The position numbers and the translations under genes are program-made. Shown here piece by piece: positions 1-6,326 of a DNA stretch of 9,274 bases. The notes beneath the pieces are model-generated. The model searched no databases. It was not told where the DNA came from and was given only the letters and a program-made list of their open reading frames with translations. Position 1 is the first letter of the stretch. Each line of letters begins with the position of its first letter. The stretch is from Nitrososphaeraceae archaeon (lineage in GTDB: Archaea > Thermoproteota > Nitrososphaeria > Nitrososphaerales > Nitrososphaeraceae): NCBI GenBank assembly GCA_025922735.1, contig JAICHI010000034.1:1-9274 (forward strand), written 5' to 3'.

Positions 1-14
1 ATCTCTCCCTATAT

Positions 15-26
15 CTTATAAAAATT
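15..26 (-). promoter_or_regulatory. Possible TATA box of a divergent gene beyond the left edge
   Basis: Read on the minus strand, this stretch is aatttttataag, a good archaeal TATA-box match. Transcription starting about 26 bp away would begin at or just beyond the left edge. This would suit a divergently transcribed neighbour whose coding region is not in the window. The plus strand also reads as TATA-like (ttataaaa), so the orientation is uncertain. Confidence 0.25.
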
Positions 27-86
27 GAATATGGTTTTGACAGGAGAATATATAGCATAGTCATCTAATTTTTGAAAAATGAGTGC

Positions 87-100
87 ACACACATGTGTGT
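87..100. repeat. Perfect 14-bp palindrome upstream of pcn
   Basis: The sequence acacacatgtgtgt is its own reverse complement. A second short perfect palindrome, tgtataca, follows at 103-110. Both lie about 45-70 bp upstream of the putative TATA box of the PCNA gene, where a dimeric DNA-binding regulator could sit. Alternating purine-pyrimidine tracts like this can also arise by simple-sequence slippage, so a regulatory role is only a suggestion. Confidence 0.35.
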
Positions 101-151
101 ATTGTATACAAGTACGGTCACTTAAACAGATCAGTATAAGACAGAGCAATG

Positions 152-160
152 TTTAAAATC
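152..160 (+). promoter_or_regulatory. Putative TATA box of pcn
   Basis: The sequence tttaaaatc is centred about 26 bp before the ATG at 181, the normal distance between an archaeal TATA box and its transcription start. This predicts a leaderless or almost leaderless mRNA. No Shine-Dalgarno-like purine run precedes the ATG, which agrees with that. Confidence 0.5.
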
Positions 161-180
161 CGAATAGCGCTGCCAAATAG

Positions 181-939
181 ATGAATTTGGTTTTTGTAGC
201 TAGAAGCAAGTCACCAGACGAATGGAAGGCTGTGGCCTCTGCAATCTCGACCCTTGTAGACGAGGCAACTTTTGAAGCTGCTGCAGAAGGCATCTCTTTT
301 AGAGGCATGGATCCCTCGCACATTGCGCTTATAGATATCCACTGGCCCAACCACGCATTTGAAAAGTATGAATGCGACAGCTTGGTAAAATTCGGCATCA
401 GAGTCGACGAATTTTCAAAGCTCATAAGGAGGGCTGACAAGAAGGATGCAGTTGAAATCAGCATTGGCGACGACAGCATGCTGCATCTAAAAATGTCAAA
501 TAGTTACAAGCGTGAATATAAGAGCCGCCTGATAGAGAGCTCGGCAAGCTCTACTCCGCTGCCAAAGCTCAACTTTAATTCCAAAGCGGTATTCACAGCT
601 ATAGCATTTGACAAAGTGTTGTCTGATGTTCAGGTCGTGTCTGAGTATATCTCTATTGAATCAAAATCTGACAGAATAACTTTCTCTGGGAGAGGAGACT
701 CGGGCGAAGCTAACATTACCCTGGAGGCAGGGAATGAAGGCCTGGAGGAGCTTGAGGCTAAGGAGGAAAGCAAGGCTACATACAGCATTGACTATTTGGC
801 TAAGATAACCAAGGCTGTCGTATCAATGGGCGGTTCAGTGACAGCGGAGTATTCAAATAAAATGCCACTCAGGCTTGAGTTCAAGATAGCAAATGTGGGG
901 AGGATCCATTTCTATTTAGCGCCTAGAGTTCAGGATTAG
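181..939 (+). CDS. pcn: DNA polymerase sliding clamp (PCNA)
   Basis: The product is the ring-shaped processivity factor that encircles DNA and tethers replicative polymerase, FEN1, ligase and other PIP-box partners. It has 252 residues, the usual length for archaeal and eukaryotic PCNA. The N-terminal domain carries the family pattern around residues 26-54 (LVDEATF, EGISFRGMD, SHIAL). A connector loop lies near 118-135. The C-terminal half has ATYSIDYLAKI (199-209) and GGSVTAEY (217-224), and the protein ends in YLAPRV, the usual PCNA C-terminus. The ATG was chosen because family homology begins at once and a TATA box sits about 26 bp upstream. Only one paralogue is visible, so a homotrimer is the default assumption. 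The aspartate kinase gene begins 7 bp after the stop, suggesting cotranscription. Confidence 0.95.
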   Translation: MNLVFVARSKSPDEWKAVASAISTLVDEATFEAAAEGISFRGMDPSHIALIDIHWPNHAFEKYECDSLVKFGIRVDEFSKLIRRADKKDAVEISIGDDSMLHLKMSNSYKREYKSRLIESSASSTPLPKLNFNSKAVFTAIAFDKVLSDVQVVSEYISIESKSDRITFSGRGDSGEANITLEAGNEGLEELEAKEESKATYSIDYLAKITKAVVSMGGSVTAEYSNKMPLRLEFKIANVGRIHFYLAPRVQD

Positions 940-946
940 AAGACAT

Positions 947-2359
947 ATGCGCTTGGTAATGAAGTTTGGGGGGACTGCTGTAGACTCCCCAGACAAAGTA
1001 AGGCACATTGCACAGTTGGTACAATCCCACAAGAAAGGCAATGAAATAGTGTGTGTGGTTTCTGCAGTTCGAGGCATGACCGATGGCCTGCTCTCGATAG
1101 CAGACAGTGTCAAGCGAGGGGATAAGACGTCGCTAGATGAATTCGTGGAAAAATGTACCAATACTCACATACAAATTGCAGAGGGTGCGATTTCAGACAC
1201 AAATTTGAAAACTGACGCTCTCGCCACCATTAAGAAGAGAATGAGGGAGCTCGAAGATGTACTGGGCGGCATTGTGCTATTAGGAGAAGTTACCACAAAA
1301 TCACTTGACTACCTGATGTCGTTTGGCGAGCGCCTCTCCACTCCGCTAGTGTCCTTTGCTCTACAGGACCTTGGCATGAAGTCACAACACCTTACAGGTA
1401 AGGAGGCAGGCATACTCACCGATAGCAACTTTGGGGAGGCTCGACCCCTAATGGACACAACTAAGCTTAAGGTGAGCCATAAGCTCGAACCCATGCTCAA
1501 GCAGGATATCGTGCCTGTCGTAACTGGATTTATTGGAGCCGACCAGTATGGCAACATAACCACTATTGGACGCGGCGGATCTGATTATACTGCTACGATA
1601 ATAGCTGTAAGCATAGGTGCTAAAGAAGTATGGTTGTGGAGTGATGTTGATGGACTAATGACTGCAGACCCCAAGCTGGTCATGAATGCAAAAGTGCTCA
1701 AGGAAGTGTCATTTGCTGAAGCGATGGAGATGGCGCTCTTTGGGGCAAAATACATGCACCCTCGCGCTCTTGAGCCAGTCATTGATACCAAGATTCCTAT
1801 TAGAATCCGCAATACATTTAATGTCAAGCATACTGGCACCATCATTACACAAAATCCGGGCAAGGAATCGCAGAAAATAGTCAAGTCTGTAAGCGTGATA
1901 CGCCATACTGCTCTTATTGACGTGAGCGGCGGTAGTATGGTTGGCGCGCCAGGCACTGCAGCCAAGATCTTTGATACCCTTGCCAAGAACCGCATTAACA
2001 TTATGATGATATCTCAGAGCCCCTCAGAATCGAGCATTTCAATGCTTGTCAGAAAGACTGACCTTGACAAGGCTATTACTACATTGGAGCTGAGCCTCCT
2101 TGGAAAAGTCATAAAGCAGATAAATGTCAACGACGATGTTGCAGTCATTGCAGTAGTAGGATCGGGCATGCGAGGGATCAAGGGAGTAGCGGCCAAAGTA
2201 TTTGGTGCTGTAGCAAAGCATGGCGTCAACGTCATAATGATAACACAGGGATCCTCTGAGCTCAACTTGGCCTTTGTTGTCAATGACGGTGACTGCGAGC
2301 AGGCTGCGCGAGCTTTGCACGAGGAGTTTGAACTTGCTAAAGCTGCGGGAAAAGGATAA
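947..2359 (+). CDS. lysC: Aspartate kinase with two C-terminal ACT domains
   Basis: The enzyme phosphorylates L-aspartate with ATP, the first step toward threonine, methionine, lysine and homoserine. The 470-residue product is a monofunctional aspartokinase with no fused homoserine dehydrogenase. The kinase domain (about 1-300) shows KFGGT (6-10), SFGERL (125-130), TIGRGGSDYTA (206-216), SDVDG (232-236) and FGAKYMHPRALEP (265-277). Two ACT domains follow (about 318-390 and 398-465), with ligand-loop motifs ISQSPSESSIS (355-365) and ITQGSSELN (432-440). Feedback control by an end-product amino acid is expected from the family; which one cannot be read here. The signature KFGGT[SC] has Ala at residue 11, and the first ACT loop lacks the usual Asn. 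The ATG at 947 gives the MRLVMKFGG start typical of archaeal homologues. The gene lies 7 bp behind pcn, an unexpected partner. The symbol is by family, not by effector. Confidence 0.95.
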   Translation: MRLVMKFGGTAVDSPDKVRHIAQLVQSHKKGNEIVCVVSAVRGMTDGLLSIADSVKRGDKTSLDEFVEKCTNTHIQIAEGAISDTNLKTDALATIKKRMRELEDVLGGIVLLGEVTTKSLDYLMSFGERLSTPLVSFALQDLGMKSQHLTGKEAGILTDSNFGEARPLMDTTKLKVSHKLEPMLKQDIVPVVTGFIGADQYGNITTIGRGGSDYTATIIAVSIGAKEVWLWSDVDGLMTADPKLVMNAKVLKEVSFAEAMEMALFGAKYMHPRALEPVIDTKIPIRIRNTFNVKHTGTIITQNPGKESQKIVKSVSVIRHTALIDVSGGSMVGAPGTAAKIFDTLAKNRINIMMISQSPSESSISMLVRKTDLDKAITTLELSLLGKVIKQINVNDDVAVIAVVGSGMRGIKGVAAKVFGAVAKHGVNVIMITQGSSELNLAFVVNDGDCEQAARALHEEFELAKAAGKG

Positions 2360-2363
2360 ATTG
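2354..2363 (+). promoter_or_regulatory. Putative TATA box of cobJ overlapping the lysC stop codon
   Basis: The sequence ggataaattg includes the TAA stop of aspartate kinase (2357-2359) and is centred about 32 bp before the cobJ ATG. Initiation about 26 bp downstream would leave a leader of only a few bases. No Shine-Dalgarno-like run is visible in the 31-bp gap, so a separate near-leaderless transcript is plausible. Confidence 0.35.
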
Positions 2364-2390
2364 GATTTCTCTTGACTCTAATTTGCAAGT

Positions 2391-3197
2391 ATGATCTCCA
2401 AGAAGGGCAAGCTGTACGTTGTTGGAGTAGGACCTGGCAGCCATGATCATATGACATATAGAGCAAAGCAGGTCATTGAGGAAAGTGAAGTCATTATTGG
2501 CTATGATACCTATGTTAGCCTTGTTGAAGATCTGATAGCAGGCAAGGAGGTCTACCGTTACGCTATGACTCAAGAGGTAGATCGAGCAAATCAAGCGATC
2601 GACTTTGCAGAAAAGGGTAGGATTGTTTCACTTGTTTCGTCCGGAGATCCGGGCATTTATGGCATGGTTGGACTCATCTACGAAATCTTGGCTCAAAAAG
2701 GTTGGAATAGAGAGGACAATAGCATTTATGTTGAGTGTGTTCCTGGCGTATCTTCGCTCAATTCATGCGCTGCCCTTGTAGGCTCGCCTCTTATGACTGA
2801 CTTTGCAGTTGTTAGCATGAGCGACTTACTAGTTCCATGGGATATTATAGTCAAGCGTGTCGAAGCTGCAGCCATGGGCGACTATGTGACTGTCATATAC
2901 AATCCTGCAAGTAAGAAGAGGGTTCACCAGCTGCGAGACACAAGAGAGATATTTTTGAAATACAGAAAGCCGGATACGCCAATTGCAATAGTCAAGGGTG
3001 CTTATCGAGAAAGCCAGGAGCTGGTTGTTACCACTTTAGAGAAGATGCTTGAGCACCAAGACATGCTGGGGATGATAACTACTATCATCGTGGGGAACTC
3101 GTCGACTTTTAATTACGAAGGGATGATGATAAATCCGCGGGGGTACACTTCAAAGTACGAGTTGATAAAACAGCAACAGCCGCCTACCAAACAGTAA
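2391..3197 (+). CDS. cobJ: Precorrin-3B / cobalt-factor III C17-methyltransferase
   Basis: The product is a SAM-dependent tetrapyrrole methylase that methylates C17 and drives corrin ring contraction in cobalamin synthesis. In organisms using the anaerobic route the same family is called CbiH. The 268 residues contain the tetrapyrrole-methylase series: GVGPGS (12-17), IGYDTYV (36-42), SSGDPGIYGM (83-92), VPGVSSLNSCAALVGSPL (117-134), YNPASKKR (170-177) and TIIVGNSST (231-239). The IGYDTY and YNPASKKR blocks separate CobJ from other methylases of the pathway. The tail (from about 260, QQQPPTKQ) is hydrophilic and probably disordered. The gene ends in tandem stops (taataa). No other cobalamin gene is in the window, so it appears separated from the rest of its pathway. 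Ammonia-oxidizing archaea are known cobalamin producers. Confidence 0.93.
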   Translation: MISKKGKLYVVGVGPGSHDHMTYRAKQVIEESEVIIGYDTYVSLVEDLIAGKEVYRYAMTQEVDRANQAIDFAEKGRIVSLVSSGDPGIYGMVGLIYEILAQKGWNREDNSIYVECVPGVSSLNSCAALVGSPLMTDFAVVSMSDLLVPWDIIVKRVEAAAMGDYVTVIYNPASKKRVHQLRDTREIFLKYRKPDTPIAIVKGAYRESQELVVTTLEKMLEHQDMLGMITTIIVGNSSTFNYEGMMINPRGYTSKYELIKQQQPPTKQ

Positions 3198-3219
3198 TAA
3201 TATCATCACATGGAATGAT

Positions 3220-3232
3220 TATTTTTTATTTG
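3220..3232 (+). terminator. T-rich terminator after cobJ
   Basis: A T-rich tract with a run of six T (3222-3227) lies about 25 bp after the cobJ stop, with no strong hairpin before it. Archaeal RNA polymerase terminates on such U-tracts. Confidence 0.5.
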
Positions 3233-3263
3233 TTCAATTTAGCTCTTGCTATCCGTTTGTGTC

Positions 3264-3270
3264 AAAAAAA
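3264..3270 (-). terminator. T7 terminator after amoB
   Basis: Seven A on the plus strand give a run of seven T on the minus strand, about 33 bp past the amoB stop. Together with the plus-strand T-tract after cobJ, it forms a convergent terminator pair in the 105-bp gap. Confidence 0.5.
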
Positions 3271-3302
3271 TTGATAATTGAAAGGAAAAAGGGAAGTGGC
3301 GT

Positions 3303-3860
3303 CTAGATGACTTGCCACGGTCTCGTTGCGAACGTAACTCCAAGGCCAACGCCGATAATTATGCACTGATAGACGATGCTTGAATATGGAATTGGCTTCA
3401 ATATTGGTTCTCCTGTGACGCTTACTGTCGCGCCCCTTCCAAGACCTGGTCCTACATGCTCGACGTTTAGCTGTGTGTGCACGTGGTACGTTGCCGGTTC
3501 GAGTGCCCTTACAGTAATTGAGTAGGGAACTGTTGCTCCGGGAGGGATATCAAATATGTTGCCGGGTGGGTCACGGGCCAAGAACTCCCATCTGTTGCCG
3601 GCGTTTGACGATTCACTGAACAGCGATAGCCACGCCCTTAGCGGCCTGTTGACCAAGCTTGTAAGCTCGCCAGTTACAGTTAAGTCTTCTCCGGTAGTTA
3701 AAGTCTGATCGGAGAATTGTTCATTATCAATTCTTACGAATCTGCTTTGAAGTTGTGCCTGCACGCCATGCGCACTCGCTGCGGGTAGAATATACGTGAT
3801 TATGGAGACAGCGATGATAGTCGCAAGAGCCATCGCAATTAACGTCTTGCTTGCCATCAT
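3303..3860 (-). CDS. amoB: Archaeal ammonia monooxygenase subunit B
   Basis: AmoB is the extracytoplasmic copper-binding subunit of the membrane complex (with AmoA, AmoC and accessory subunits) that oxidises ammonia to hydroxylamine. The 185-residue product starts with a hydrophobic signal segment (about 5-27) ending in AASA. Cleavage after residue 30 would leave His31 as the mature N-terminus, matching the N-terminal copper ligand of methane monooxygenase PmoB. The other two ligands are seen as His126 and His128 in YHVHTQLNV. A cupredoxin-like domain (31-155) includes NAGNRWEFLARDPPGN (86-101), and one transmembrane helix (about 161-179) precedes the terminal RPWQVI. As in other archaeal AmoB, the second cupredoxin of bacterial PmoB/AmoB is absent, so this is not a truncation. 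Two ATG codons are in tandem, and the outer one is used here. It is convergent with cobJ and divergent from radA; no amoA or amoC is nearby. Confidence 0.93.
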   Translation of the reverse strand: MMASKTLIAMALATIIAVSIITYILPAASAHGVQAQLQSRFVRIDNEQFSDQTLTTGEDLTVTGELTSLVNRPLRAWLSLFSESSNAGNRWEFLARDPPGNIFDIPPGATVPYSITVRALEPATYHVHTQLNVEHVGPGLGRGATVSVTGEPILKPIPYSSIVYQCIIIGVGLGVTFATRPWQVI

Positions 3861-3894
3861 ATCTTTATTCTTAAGTAGACCAGAAAGAACAAAG

Positions 3895-3905
3895 ATATAT
3901 ATTTT
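3895..3905 (-). promoter_or_regulatory. Putative TATA box of amoB
   Basis: On the minus strand this reads aaaatatatat, centred about 40 bp before the amoB ATG. A start site about 26 bp downstream would give a leader of roughly 13 bases. It is the strongest AT-rich element in the 127-bp divergent gap. Confidence 0.5.
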
Positions 3906-3936
3906 GCTCCGGCCCGTCAGTCGCCGAATTTCCTAG

Positions 3937-3945
3937 TTTTATCAA
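3937..3945 (+). promoter_or_regulatory. Possible TATA box of radA
   Basis: The sequence ttttatcaa is centred about 47 bp before the radA start, implying a leader of about 20 bases. It is a weaker match than the amoB element, and the two promoters would be back to back. No clear ribosome-binding site precedes the TTG. Confidence 0.3.
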
Positions 3946-3987
3946 TGCTAATTAGTAACACATGCAAAGCTAGACTAGTACAAGCAC

Positions 3988-4974
3988 TTGACTGCGGAGG
4001 AGGACGCGATTTCAGACAAGCTGGCTCTCTATAACATAGAGGAGATAGGACCGGCCACGGAGAAGCGCCTCAGAGAGGCCGGTTTTAGATCGATCCGAGA
4101 CCTTCTCGTGAGGGGCCCTGTGGACATTTCAGAATCCACAGGAATGGAGATGGATGAATCAGTCGAGATATGCAATAAGGCTAGAATAATGCTTGAAGAT
4201 TTGGGAATGATCGACAAAAGCTTTGTCACCGCAACAAGCCTCTACAACAAGCGTAAAGATAGCATATCCACAGGCTCCAAAAGCTTTGATGACCTGCTCG
4301 GTGGTGGTATCGAGACAAAGGCTGTGACAGAGGTCTACGGAGAATTTGGAACCGGCAAGACTCAACTTTGCCATACATTATGCCTAATGGTGCAGCAGCC
4401 AGAGTCTGGAGGCGGACTTGCTGCAAATGCAATCTACATCGACACCGAAAACACATTTCGTCCAGAAAGATTAGTTTCCATTGCCCAAGCACGAGGGTTT
4501 GATTCGCAAAAGGCGCTTGAAAATGTAATTGTCGCCAAGGCATACAACAGCGCCCACCAAGAGCTTATCATTGACGAAGCTGGTTCTGTAATTGAAGACA
4601 ATAATGCTAGACTAATAATCGTTGACTCAGCCGTTGCACACTATCGCGCAGAGTTCATTGGCCGTGCAACACTATCTGAGCGACAGCAGCGCCTGAACAG
4701 ATTCATGCACATATTAGTTAGGATAGCAGAGACATACAAAGTAGCCGTCGTGGTTACAAACCAGATTCAAGCGTCACCGGACGCTTACTTTGGAGACACG
4801 GTCAGGCCTGTGGGAGGCCATGTGCTAGCCCATACCAGCACCTACCGGATATACCTGAAGCGGTCCGGCAAGAATCGCATTGCAAGGATGGTTGACAGCC
4901 CCTACCACGCAGAGCGCGAAGTTCTATTTACCCTATCAGACAGCGGCATTTCAGATGTCAACGAAGCTAGATAA
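3988..4974 (+). CDS. radA: DNA repair and recombination protein RadA
   Basis: RadA is the archaeal RecA/Rad51-family recombinase. It forms ATP-dependent filaments on single-stranded DNA and performs strand exchange in repair and fork restart. The 328-residue product has an N-terminal helix-hairpin-helix domain (about 15-75, IEEIGPATEKRLREAGF) and the FxxA oligomerisation motif FVTA (79-82). The ATPase core has Walker A GEFGTGKT (118-125) and Walker B LIIVDS (209-214). The DNA-binding L1 region is near 220-236 (RAEFIGRATLSERQQRL), and L2 spans about 258-282 (NQI to GGHVLAH). Length and domain order are normal for full RadA rather than the short RadB paralogue. The start is TTG: no in-frame ATG gives a complete N-terminus, and a stop lies just upstream (tag at 3971-3973). 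It heads the plus-strand run leading into the L21e cluster. Confidence 0.96.
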   Translation: MTAEEDAISDKLALYNIEEIGPATEKRLREAGFRSIRDLLVRGPVDISESTGMEMDESVEICNKARIMLEDLGMIDKSFVTATSLYNKRKDSISTGSKSFDDLLGGGIETKAVTEVYGEFGTGKTQLCHTLCLMVQQPESGGGLAANAIYIDTENTFRPERLVSIAQARGFDSQKALENVIVAKAYNSAHQELIIDEAGSVIEDNNARLIIVDSAVAHYRAEFIGRATLSERQQRLNRFMHILVRIAETYKVAVVVTNQIQASPDAYFGDTVRPVGGHVLAHTSTYRIYLKRSGKNRIARMVDSPYHAEREVLFTLSDSGISDVNEAR

Positions 4975-4977
4975 TAT

Positions 4978-4986
4978 TAAATTAAG
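4978..4986 (+). promoter_or_regulatory. Putative TATA box of rpl21e
   Basis: The sequence ttaaattaa lies four bases after the radA stop codon and is centred about 25 bp before the L21e ATG. This predicts a leaderless transcript. No Shine-Dalgarno-like run precedes that ATG. Confidence 0.45.
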
Positions 4987-5006
4987 GCATATGGCACTGA
5001 ACTGCC

Positions 5007-5342
5007 ATGCCACACTCGCACGGTACTAGGGTAAAGGCTCGCTCAATCCTAACTAAGGGCAATACGGTTAGGGGAATCTCATACCTACTTCAAGATTACA
5101 AGGTTGGGGACAAGGTTGTTGTCAATATTGATCCAAGGGAACACAATACCACCCCTCACCGAAGGTTTCATGGCAAGATAGGAGTCATTGAAGAAGTCGG
5201 GAGGCGTACATTAAAAGTCTCAGTGATGATTGGCGACAAGAAAAAGATACTGCAGACTAGGTTCAATCACATCAAGCTGCTTAGAGGTACTCCAGCAATG
5301 TCACGATCAGGAACAACACCAGCAGGTGCCACAAGCAAATGA
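5007..5342 (+). CDS. rpl21e: Ribosomal protein L21e (eL21)
   Basis: This is a protein of the archaeal/eukaryotic large ribosomal subunit with an SH3-like fold. The 111-residue product is basic and shows the family blocks SHGTRVKARS (4-13), RGISYLLQDYKVGDKVVVNIDP (22-43) and PHRRFHGKIGVIEEVGRRT (50-68). Bacteria lack this protein. The last 16 or so residues, rich in Ser, Thr, Gly and Ala, form a flexible-looking extension. Its TGA stop overlaps the ATG of rpoF (ATGA at 5339-5342), implying translational coupling. Pairing of L21e with RpoF is a known archaeal gene order. Confidence 0.95.
   Translation: MPHSHGTRVKARSILTKGNTVRGISYLLQDYKVGDKVVVNIDPREHNTTPHRRFHGKIGVIEEVGRRTLKVSVMIGDKKKILQTRFNHIKLLRGTPAMSRSGTTPAGATSK
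5324..5328 (+). promoter_or_regulatory. Ribosome-binding site of rpoF
   Basis: The sequence aggtg, complementary to the archaeal 16S 3' end, lies 10 bases before the rpoF ATG and inside the L21e coding region. It fits leadered translation of a gene internal to an operon, unlike the apparently leaderless genes nearby. Confidence 0.4.
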
Positions 5343-5674
5343 CAGAGATAATCAAGAAAGAGATAGTTACGCTGCCACACGTAAAGGAAATCCTCGAATC
5401 CGTCAAGCCCGATGACATGGACCAAATCCAAAGGTGGACTGCCGACTATGTTAAAAAATTTTCAAAGGTTGAGTCCCAAAAGGCACAAAGGATGACACGC
5501 CAGCTAATAGAGCAGTGTGATCTAACAGAGGAAGAAGCGGTTGAAATAGTCAACATCATGCCAACTTCACTCGAGGAGCTTAGAGCATTTACCTTTGGAT
5601 GGAAGAAGTTAATCCTTACTGACACGCTTGGAAAGATACTAAATATTCTAAAGGCAGAAGACACTCAAAGTTAA
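5339..5674 (+). CDS. rpoF: DNA-directed RNA polymerase subunit F (Rpb4 homologue)
   Basis: RpoF pairs with RpoE (Rpb7) to form the stalk of archaeal RNA polymerase, which helps open-complex formation and binds emerging RNA. The 111-residue, mostly helical product carries the Rpb4 C-terminal HRDC-like block: LTEEEAVEIVNIMPTSLEELRAF (62-84). The region around 30-60 (QRWTADYVKKFSKVESQKAQRM) matches the helical linker of the family. The size is normal. It overlaps rpl21e by four bases (ATGA), so the two are almost certainly cotranscribed. The stop codon forms part of an AT-rich element that may be the promoter of the next gene. Confidence 0.94.
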   Translation: MTEIIKKEIVTLPHVKEILESVKPDDMDQIQRWTADYVKKFSKVESQKAQRMTRQLIEQCDLTEEEAVEIVNIMPTSLEELRAFTFGWKKLILTDTLGKILNILKAEDTQS

Positions 5675-5680
5675 ATATTC
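5671..5680 (+). promoter_or_regulatory. Putative TATA box of the DUF655 gene overlapping the rpoF stop
   Basis: The sequence ttaaatattc contains the rpoF stop codon (5672-5674) and is centred about 31 bp before the TTG at 5706. Initiation about 26 bp downstream would leave a leader of about five bases. Confidence 0.4.
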
Positions 5681-5694
5681 ACTCTCCCGTAATA

Positions 5695-5701
5695 GGGGTG
5701 G
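5695..5701 (+). promoter_or_regulatory. Shine-Dalgarno-like run before the DUF655 gene
   Basis: The sequence ggggtgg lies four bases before the TTG start and can pair partly with the CACCUCC end of 16S rRNA. It supports the TTG as the start on read-through mRNA, even though a transcript from the TATA element at 5671 would exclude it. Confidence 0.35.
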
Positions 5702-5705
5702 AACA

Positions 5706-6326
5706 TTGTCAGGACAACAACCACCACCGCCGTCTACGCAGGATGCTTCTGGGCACTTTAGCCAAGGAGAGCACAGCCAAGCAAGGAAATATGAAGAGCA
5801 CGCCTACGTTCTTGACTTTACGCCAAGGGGCAAGTCAATAAAAGTGAGGGGCAGAGAAGGTGTCATAATCCAGGCTATTGGAGAAGAGCGGCTGACCCTG
5901 CTAGAGCTGTTAGGAATCCCAAACACTACAGTCGAGATAGGCGAGCGCCTTTACATAGGGCGGGAAGGCCGTGAGAAAGTGTCAAGTGTACTTGGCAGAC
6001 TAGAATACACTGATATTTCACAGTCTGCAAAAAACGAGCTGCCAAACATAATAGAAAAGCTAGTGGTTGCCAATGAAAAGCGCTTCATCTATTACATCAA
6101 CAATGCACAGCCGATCACCCCGAGGATACATGCGCTGGAGCTCATCCCTGGTATCGGCAAGACCTATATGATGACGATAATTAAGGAAAGAGACAAGAAA
6201 AAGTTTGAAAACTTTTCAGATCTTCAGACTAGAGTAGGGCTGAGGGATCCCGCCAAGCTCGTAGCCAAGAGAATAATTGATGAAATAATGGGGCAGGCCA
6301 GAATGAACCTTTTCGTAAGAAAGTAA
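5706..6326 (+). CDS. DUF655 family protein, putative nucleic-acid binding
   Basis: This is an archaea-specific conserved protein without an established function. The 206-residue product has a low-complexity N-terminus (1-28, with PPPP at 6-9). A beta-rich region follows (about 30-90) with YVLDFTPRGKS (34-44), QAIGEERLTLLELLGIP (56-72) and EIGERLYIGREGREKV (77-92). Near the C-terminus is a helix-hairpin-helix-like segment, LELIPGIGKTYMMTIIKERDKKKF (144-167). These parts suggest RNA or DNA binding, probably tied to ribosome or tRNA work given its fixed place between rpoF and ksgA. The start is TTG, supported by a ggggtgg run just upstream; no in-frame ATG gives an intact N-terminus. The ksgA start codon follows the stop with no gap. 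The proline- and glutamine-rich head is not part of the conserved core. Confidence 0.88.
   Translation: MSGQQPPPPSTQDASGHFSQGEHSQARKYEEHAYVLDFTPRGKSIKVRGREGVIIQAIGEERLTLLELLGIPNTTVEIGERLYIGREGREKVSSVLGRLEYTDISQSAKNELPNIIEKLVVANEKRFIYYINNAQPITPRIHALELIPGIGKTYMMTIIKERDKKKFENFSDLQTRVGLRDPAKLVAKRIIDEIMGQARMNLFVRK

Noticed and set aside
15..60. Plus-strand TATA-like sequence as the promoter of a small RNA before pcn
   Set aside because: No stable fold, conserved RNA motif or terminator was recognised between here and 181, so there is not enough to support an RNA gene.
1585..2001. Open frame of 138 codons on the minus strand inside aspartate kinase
   Set aside because: It lies wholly within a well-supported kinase gene and shows no recognisable motif; it is a reverse-strand shadow.
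2014..2466. Open frame of 150 codons on the minus strand spanning the lysC/cobJ junction
   Set aside because: It overlaps two clear genes and its translation looks like antisense of the ACT domain, with no family features.
3303..3860. amoB as a truncated pseudogene, because it is less than half the length of bacterial AmoB/PmoB
   Set aside because: Archaeal AmoB naturally lacks the second cupredoxin domain. The frame is intact, and the signal segment, copper ligands, membrane helix and C-terminus are all present.
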